A DNA stretch of 7,563 bases from Microbacteriaceae bacterium (GTDB lineage: Bacteria > Actinomycetota > Actinomycetes > Actinomycetales > Microbacteriaceae), in assembly GCA_947447385.1 (NCBI GenBank), contig CANFKN010000057.1, positions 1 through 7,563 of the forward strand, read 5' to 3'. The stretch's first letter is position 1. Each line of letters begins with the position of its first letter. Of this stretch, positions 5,113-7,563 are shown one piece after another. The notes under the pieces are model-generated. The model saw only the letters and a list, made by a program, of their open reading frames with translations, searched no databases and was not told the origin of the DNA. The position numbers and the translations under genes are program-made.

Positions 5113-5805
5113 TTATTTTTCGACAAACAGGTGATGCGCCAAATCGGCATCAAGCTCAATACCTTCGGCATTGCTAACTTCAGAAACAAAAACGTGTTGG
5201 CCTCTGAACTCGACGTTAATTTTTGCGCCGGGAATTAATCCGAGTGATTTGAACTGCGCGAGCAACTCAGGGTCAACCTGCAATGGCTCGCCGATGCGAC
5301 GCAAGATAAACTCGCGCCCAGCGGTGCCAACGCCTGGCAAGTTAGCGATTGATAAGACACCGTCGTTGAAGGCTGGGTTCACGGTGAGCCCAAACTCTTC
5401 GAGGCCAGGAATCGGGTTGCCATAAGGCGACACATCTGGCGCGGTGATGAGCTTGATAATTTTGCGCTCAACCTGTTCGCTAACAACGTGCTCCCAGCGG
5501 CAAGCTTCATCGTGAACGAACTCCCACTCGAGGCCAATGACGTCGGCAAGCAAGCGCTCAACCAAACGGTGTTTGCGCATAACTTGAACGGCAAGTTCGC
5601 GCCCAGCGGCGGTGAGCTCAAGGTGGCGGTCGCCGGTTACGACAACGAGACCGTCACGCTCCATGCGACCAACAGTTTGAGAAACGGTAGGACCTGACTG
5701 TTCAAGTCGCTCAGAGATGCGCGCGCGCAGCGGAACCTGACCCTCTTCTTCGAGCTCCAAAATGGTGCGAAGATACATCTCAGTCGTGTCGATTAGATCA
5801 GACAA
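5113..5805 (-). CDS. ideR: DtxR/IdeR-family iron-dependent transcriptional repressor
   Basis: A 230-residue protein, the usual length for IdeR/DtxR. The N-terminal winged helix (about 1-65) contains S-G-P-T-V-S-Q-T-V-G-R-M-E, the DNA-recognition helix. The dimerisation and metal-binding domain follows (about 66-140). Met10, His79, Glu83, His98, Cys102, Glu105 and His106 fall at the same numbers as the two metal sites of DtxR. Cys102 points to iron (IdeR/DtxR) rather than a manganese regulator of the MntR type. Glu173 and Gln176 probably match the SH3-domain ligands Glu170/Gln173 of DtxR. The C-terminal SH3-like (FeoA) domain spans about 150-228. The family represses iron-uptake genes when Fe(II) is bound. 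The start is TTG at 5805: GAGGTG lies five bases upstream and an in-frame TGA (5817-5815) excludes earlier starts. It is divergent from serC, with an 18-bp inverted repeat in the spacer. Confidence 0.93.
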   Translation of the reverse strand: MSDLIDTTEMYLRTILELEEEGQVPLRARISERLEQSGPTVSQTVGRMERDGLVVVTGDRHLELTAAGRELAVQVMRKHRLVERLLADVIGLEWEFVHDEACRWEHVVSEQVERKIIKLITAPDVSPYGNPIPGLEEFGLTVNPAFNDGVLSIANLPGVGTAGREFILRRIGEPLQVDPELLAQFKSLGLIPGAKINVEFRGQHVFVSEVSNAEGIELDADLAHHLFVEK

Positions 5806-5824
5806 AGCATCACCTCAAACTCTC

Positions 5825-5842
5825 ATTAGCCTTTTCGCTAAT
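5825..5842. promoter_or_regulatory. 18-bp inverted repeat in the dtxR-serC spacer, candidate operator
   Basis: ATTAGC and GCTAAT are perfect 6-bp arms around a 6-base centre. The repeat overlaps by two bases a CATAAT hexamer on the minus strand (5846-5841), a plausible -10 for dtxR, and would cover its start point. It ends eight bases before the dtxR ribosome-binding site. It is not an IdeR box (consensus TTAGGTTAGGCTAACCTAA): arm spacing and centre differ. It could instead act as an mRNA hairpin. Confidence 0.45.
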
Positions 5843-5879
5843 TATGGCCGACCGAGGCGGGTGCTTGGTTCACGCTCGG

Positions 5880-5885
5880 TAAACT
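5880..5885 (+). promoter_or_regulatory. -10 element suggesting leaderless serC transcription
   Basis: TAAACT fits the TANNNT -10 pattern. Seven bases separate it from the ATG at 5893, which would put the transcription start on or next to that ATG. No ribosome-binding site precedes either serC start, as expected for a leaderless mRNA. No convincing -35 hexamer is present. Confidence 0.4.
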
Positions 5886-5892
5886 TGTGGGT

Positions 5893-7011
5893 ATGTCTGA
5901 AATCCAAATTCCTGCCGAACTTTTGCCTGTCGATGGCCGTTTTGGCTGTGGCCCGTCACGTCTGCGCCACGATCAAATCACAGCTTTTGCAACTGAAGGC
6001 GCTCGCCTAATGGGCACCTCGCACCGTCAAGCGCCAGTGAAGAACCTGGTGAAGCGCGTGCAAGAAGGGCTGATGGAGCTTTTTCACAACCCGGCCGGCT
6101 ATGAAATCGTTTTGGGCAACGGTGGCTCGACAGCCTTCTGGGATCTCGCCACTCACTCACTTGCCGAAGGCAAATCACAGGCTCTCGTGCACGGCGAGTT
6201 TGGTTCAAAGTTTGCTAGCGCGCTTGGCGCACCTTGGCTAGAAAAGCCAACCGTGATCAACGGCACCCCCGGTTCACGTCTAGAACTTGTCGCCGAGTCT
6301 GGCGTTTCAAGCTATGCCTACCCTCAGAACGAAACCTCAACCGGCGTGGTTACCCCGGTCAAGCGAGTTGCCGGCGCAGACTCTGGCGCGCTTATGTTCA
6401 CCGATGCAACATCGGCTGCCGGAGGCATCGACTTCGACCCGCTCGAAACCGACGTCTACTACTTTGCCCCACAAAAGAATTTCGCTTCAGACGGCGGTTT
6501 GTGGTTCTCGCTAATGTCACCTGCCGCCATTGAGCGTGCCGAGCGCATTGCGACAACCGGTAGGTACATTCCAGAGTTTTTGAGCTTGAAACTTGCAATC
6601 GACAACTCGCGCCTAAATCAAACTTTGAACACCCCAGCTGTGGCGACCCTGTTCTTGCTTGCAGAACAAATCGATTGGATGAACGCAAACGGCGGGCTAG
6701 CCTGGGCCGACGCGCGCACCAAGGCAGCTTCGAATCACCTCTATGAGTGGGCTGAGGCTAGCTCATTTGCTACACCGTTCGTGACCGAGACCGCTCACCG
6801 ATCACAGGTTGTTGTGACCATTGACTTTGATGAGAGCGTCGATGCTGCGACCGTGGCAAAGGTATTGCGCGCAAACGGCGTGGTCGATGTTGAGCCCTAT
6901 CGCAAGCTCGGCCGCAACCAGTTGCGCGTGGCAACCTTCACCGCAACCGAACTCAGCGATGTGCAGCAACTCACAAAGGTAATTGACTTTGTGGTTGGCG
7001 AACTAAGCTAA
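5893..7011 (+). CDS. serC: Phosphoserine aminotransferase (actinobacterial type)
   Basis: SerC is a PLP enzyme that converts 3-phosphohydroxypyruvate and glutamate to O-phosphoserine and 2-oxoglutarate in serine synthesis; it can also act in vitamin B6 synthesis. The 372-residue protein matches the actinobacterial SerC type along its whole length. D-G-R-F-G-C-G-P-S opens the fold, G-T-S-H-R-Q-A-P-V-K-N-L-V contacts substrate, and H-N-P-A-G-Y-E-I-V-L-G-N-G-G-S precedes the PLP phosphate region. A-P-Q-K-N-F-A-S carries the PLP-binding lysine (Lys195). The C-terminal E-P-Y-R-K-L-G-R-N-Q-L-R-V-A is also diagnostic. I chose ATG 5893 because a -10 hexamer lies seven bases upstream, fitting a leaderless mRNA; GTG at 5887 would add two residues. 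A DUF2530 gene follows after a few bases and is probably co-transcribed. Confidence 0.95.
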   Translation: MSEIQIPAELLPVDGRFGCGPSRLRHDQITAFATEGARLMGTSHRQAPVKNLVKRVQEGLMELFHNPAGYEIVLGNGGSTAFWDLATHSLAEGKSQALVHGEFGSKFASALGAPWLEKPTVINGTPGSRLELVAESGVSSYAYPQNETSTGVVTPVKRVAGADSGALMFTDATSAAGGIDFDPLETDVYYFAPQKNFASDGGLWFSLMSPAAIERAERIATTGRYIPEFLSLKLAIDNSRLNQTLNTPAVATLFLLAEQIDWMNANGGLAWADARTKAASNHLYEWAEASSFATPFVTETAHRSQVVVTIDFDESVDAATVAKVLRANGVVDVEPYRKLGRNQLRVATFTATELSDVQQLTKVIDFVVGELS

Positions 7012-7019
7012 GGCTCATG

Positions 7020-7247
7020 ATGCGCTTTTATGTCAAAGACTCGCAGCGCAAGCCTGACCCCGCGCCCGTGAAAACCAATGCCAAACTTGCAATAGCAGTT
7101 GGCACCGGCCTTTGGGTTTTGGCTGCCCTATTTTTTCTTTTTGCCCCGCAGCAGCTTCAACAGGTTGAAACCTGGCAGCTTGCGACCTGTGGAGTTGGCA
7201 TTGCTCTTGGTGTCTTCGGCTTCGTTCACGTCAGCCGCAAGCGATAA
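7020..7247 (+). CDS. DUF2530 small membrane protein
   Basis: A 75-residue protein with a charged N-terminus, R-K-P-D-P-A-P-V-K-T, followed by two hydrophobic helices (about 22-43 and 53-71) and a basic end, S-R-K-R. The P-D-P-A-P-V-[KR]-T then G-T-G-L-W-V-[LV]-A-x-L pattern is that of actinobacterial DUF2530 proteins, whose function is unknown. Two adjacent ATG codons (7017 and 7020) could start it. AAGG (7010-7013) lies six bases before the second and only three before the first, so I prefer 7020. It follows the serC stop by eight bases and is probably translated from the same mRNA. Its last 120 bases overlap, in opposite orientation, the end of the DUF3027 gene. Confidence 0.82.
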   Translation: MRFYVKDSQRKPDPAPVKTNAKLAIAVGTGLWVLAALFFLFAPQQLQQVETWQLATCGVGIALGVFGFVHVSRKR

Positions 7248-7563
7248 GTCGTCTTCATCAAAATCAACAAAGTTGTCGTCATCGGCTTCTTCACTCTCTG
7301 CGACTTCGCCATTGGCAGCTAGTGCAGCAGCTTCTGCAGCTTCAGCAGCCGCAGCCGCCTCAAGCTCAGCTTGAAGCGCTTGGTAGTCAGCCAAACGTTC
7401 GCTCCAAGGAACCCAGTCGGGGGCCTTCAACGAGCCGTCAGTTGGCAACAACAAAACCTCAGAGATTGTTGCCGCTTCACCTTCAGGGGTGAACATAACA
7501 ATCGACCAGCGCCAGTCAGGGTAACCCTTTAGCTTGCTCTGAAAGTTGTAGCAGGTGATGCCA
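7128..7563 (-). CDS. DUF3027 family protein, C-terminal part (partial)
   Basis: The frame is open to the right edge; 144 residues are readable and the start is outside. The Met codon at 7496 is internal, because the conserved family sequence continues upstream of it: L-K-G-Y-P-D-W-R-W-S-I-V, followed by I-S-E-V-L-L-L-P and A-P-D-W-V-P-W-S-E-R-L. These are hallmarks of actinobacterial DUF3027, whose function is unknown. After this comes an Ala/Glu-rich, probably helical stretch (about visible residues 64-90), then a strongly acidic segment (E-E-A-D-D-D-N-F-V-D-F-D-E-D-D), and finally a basic tail, L-L-K-L-L-R-G-K-K-K-K. The last 39 codons and the stop lie antisense to the DUF2530 gene. The pairing of these two genes beside serC fits synteny I recall from related actinobacteria. 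Confidence 0.82.
   Translation of the reverse strand, partial: GITCYNFQSKLKGYPDWRWSIVMFTPEGEAATISEVLLLPTDGSLKAPDWVPWSERLADYQALQAELEAAAAAEAAEAAALAANGEVAESEEADDDNFVDFDEDDLSLAADVNEAEDTKSNANSTGRKLPGFNLLKLLRGKKKK

Noticed and set aside
7310..7390. A low-complexity GCA/GCT-rich stretch as a possible DNA repeat
   Set aside because: It is explained by the Ala/Glu-rich helix of the DUF3027 protein, and there is no fixed repeat unit.

Overview
The window reads as ordinary chromosome from an actinobacterium, most likely a low-GC member of the Microbacteriaceae (a small freshwater 'Luna'-type lineage such as Rhodoluna or Aquiluna is a guess). The basis is gene content: an actinobacterial-type SerC, a DtxR/IdeR regulator with the exact DtxR metal-ligand spacing, DUF2530 and DUF3027 proteins, an HNH protein of the actinobacterial 'RTLVLNAGYEPL' type, and a DUF4011 helicase N-terminus. 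Base composition looks close to 50% G+C by eye, low for the phylum. No mobile element, CRISPR array, integrase or phage gene was found.

Layout. Positions 1-1857 (minus): a DUF4011 helicase-like gene running off the left edge, preceded by a single-domain GH32-like beta-propeller glycosidase whose promoter carries a LacI-family-type operator. Positions 1979-2664 (plus): a two-helix membrane protein with a zinc ribbon and a short Trp repeat, then tRNA-Arg(CCT). Positions 2672-4873 (minus): a zinc-ribbon/TM2 membrane protein, an HNH endonuclease whose real start is a TTG downstream of an intrinsic terminator, a 345-base AT-rich gap, and an NlpC/P60 cell-wall peptidase with a long basic N-terminus. 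Positions 5113-5805 (minus): the DtxR/IdeR metal regulator, divergent from serC. Positions 5893-7247 (plus): serC and a DUF2530 membrane protein. Positions 7128-7563 (minus): the C-terminal part of a DUF3027 protein, overlapping the DUF2530 gene tail-to-tail by 120 bases.

How the genes relate. serC (serine and vitamin B6 synthesis) and DUF2530 look co-transcribed. The dtxR-serC spacer carries an 18-bp inverted repeat over the likely dtxR promoter. The glycosidase is probably controlled by sugar supply through a LacI-type repressor encoded elsewhere. The peptidase, HNH and TM2 genes share a strand but are separated by a terminator and gaps, so they need not form one operon. TTG is used as start by four of nine genes.

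I see no clearly new multi-gene system. The points most worth a second look are the operator-like repeats near start sites, the AT-rich gap ending in a strong terminator (possible small RNA or long 3' UTR), the in-register antisense overlap of DUF2530 and DUF3027, and the Trp-repeat zinc-ribbon protein.
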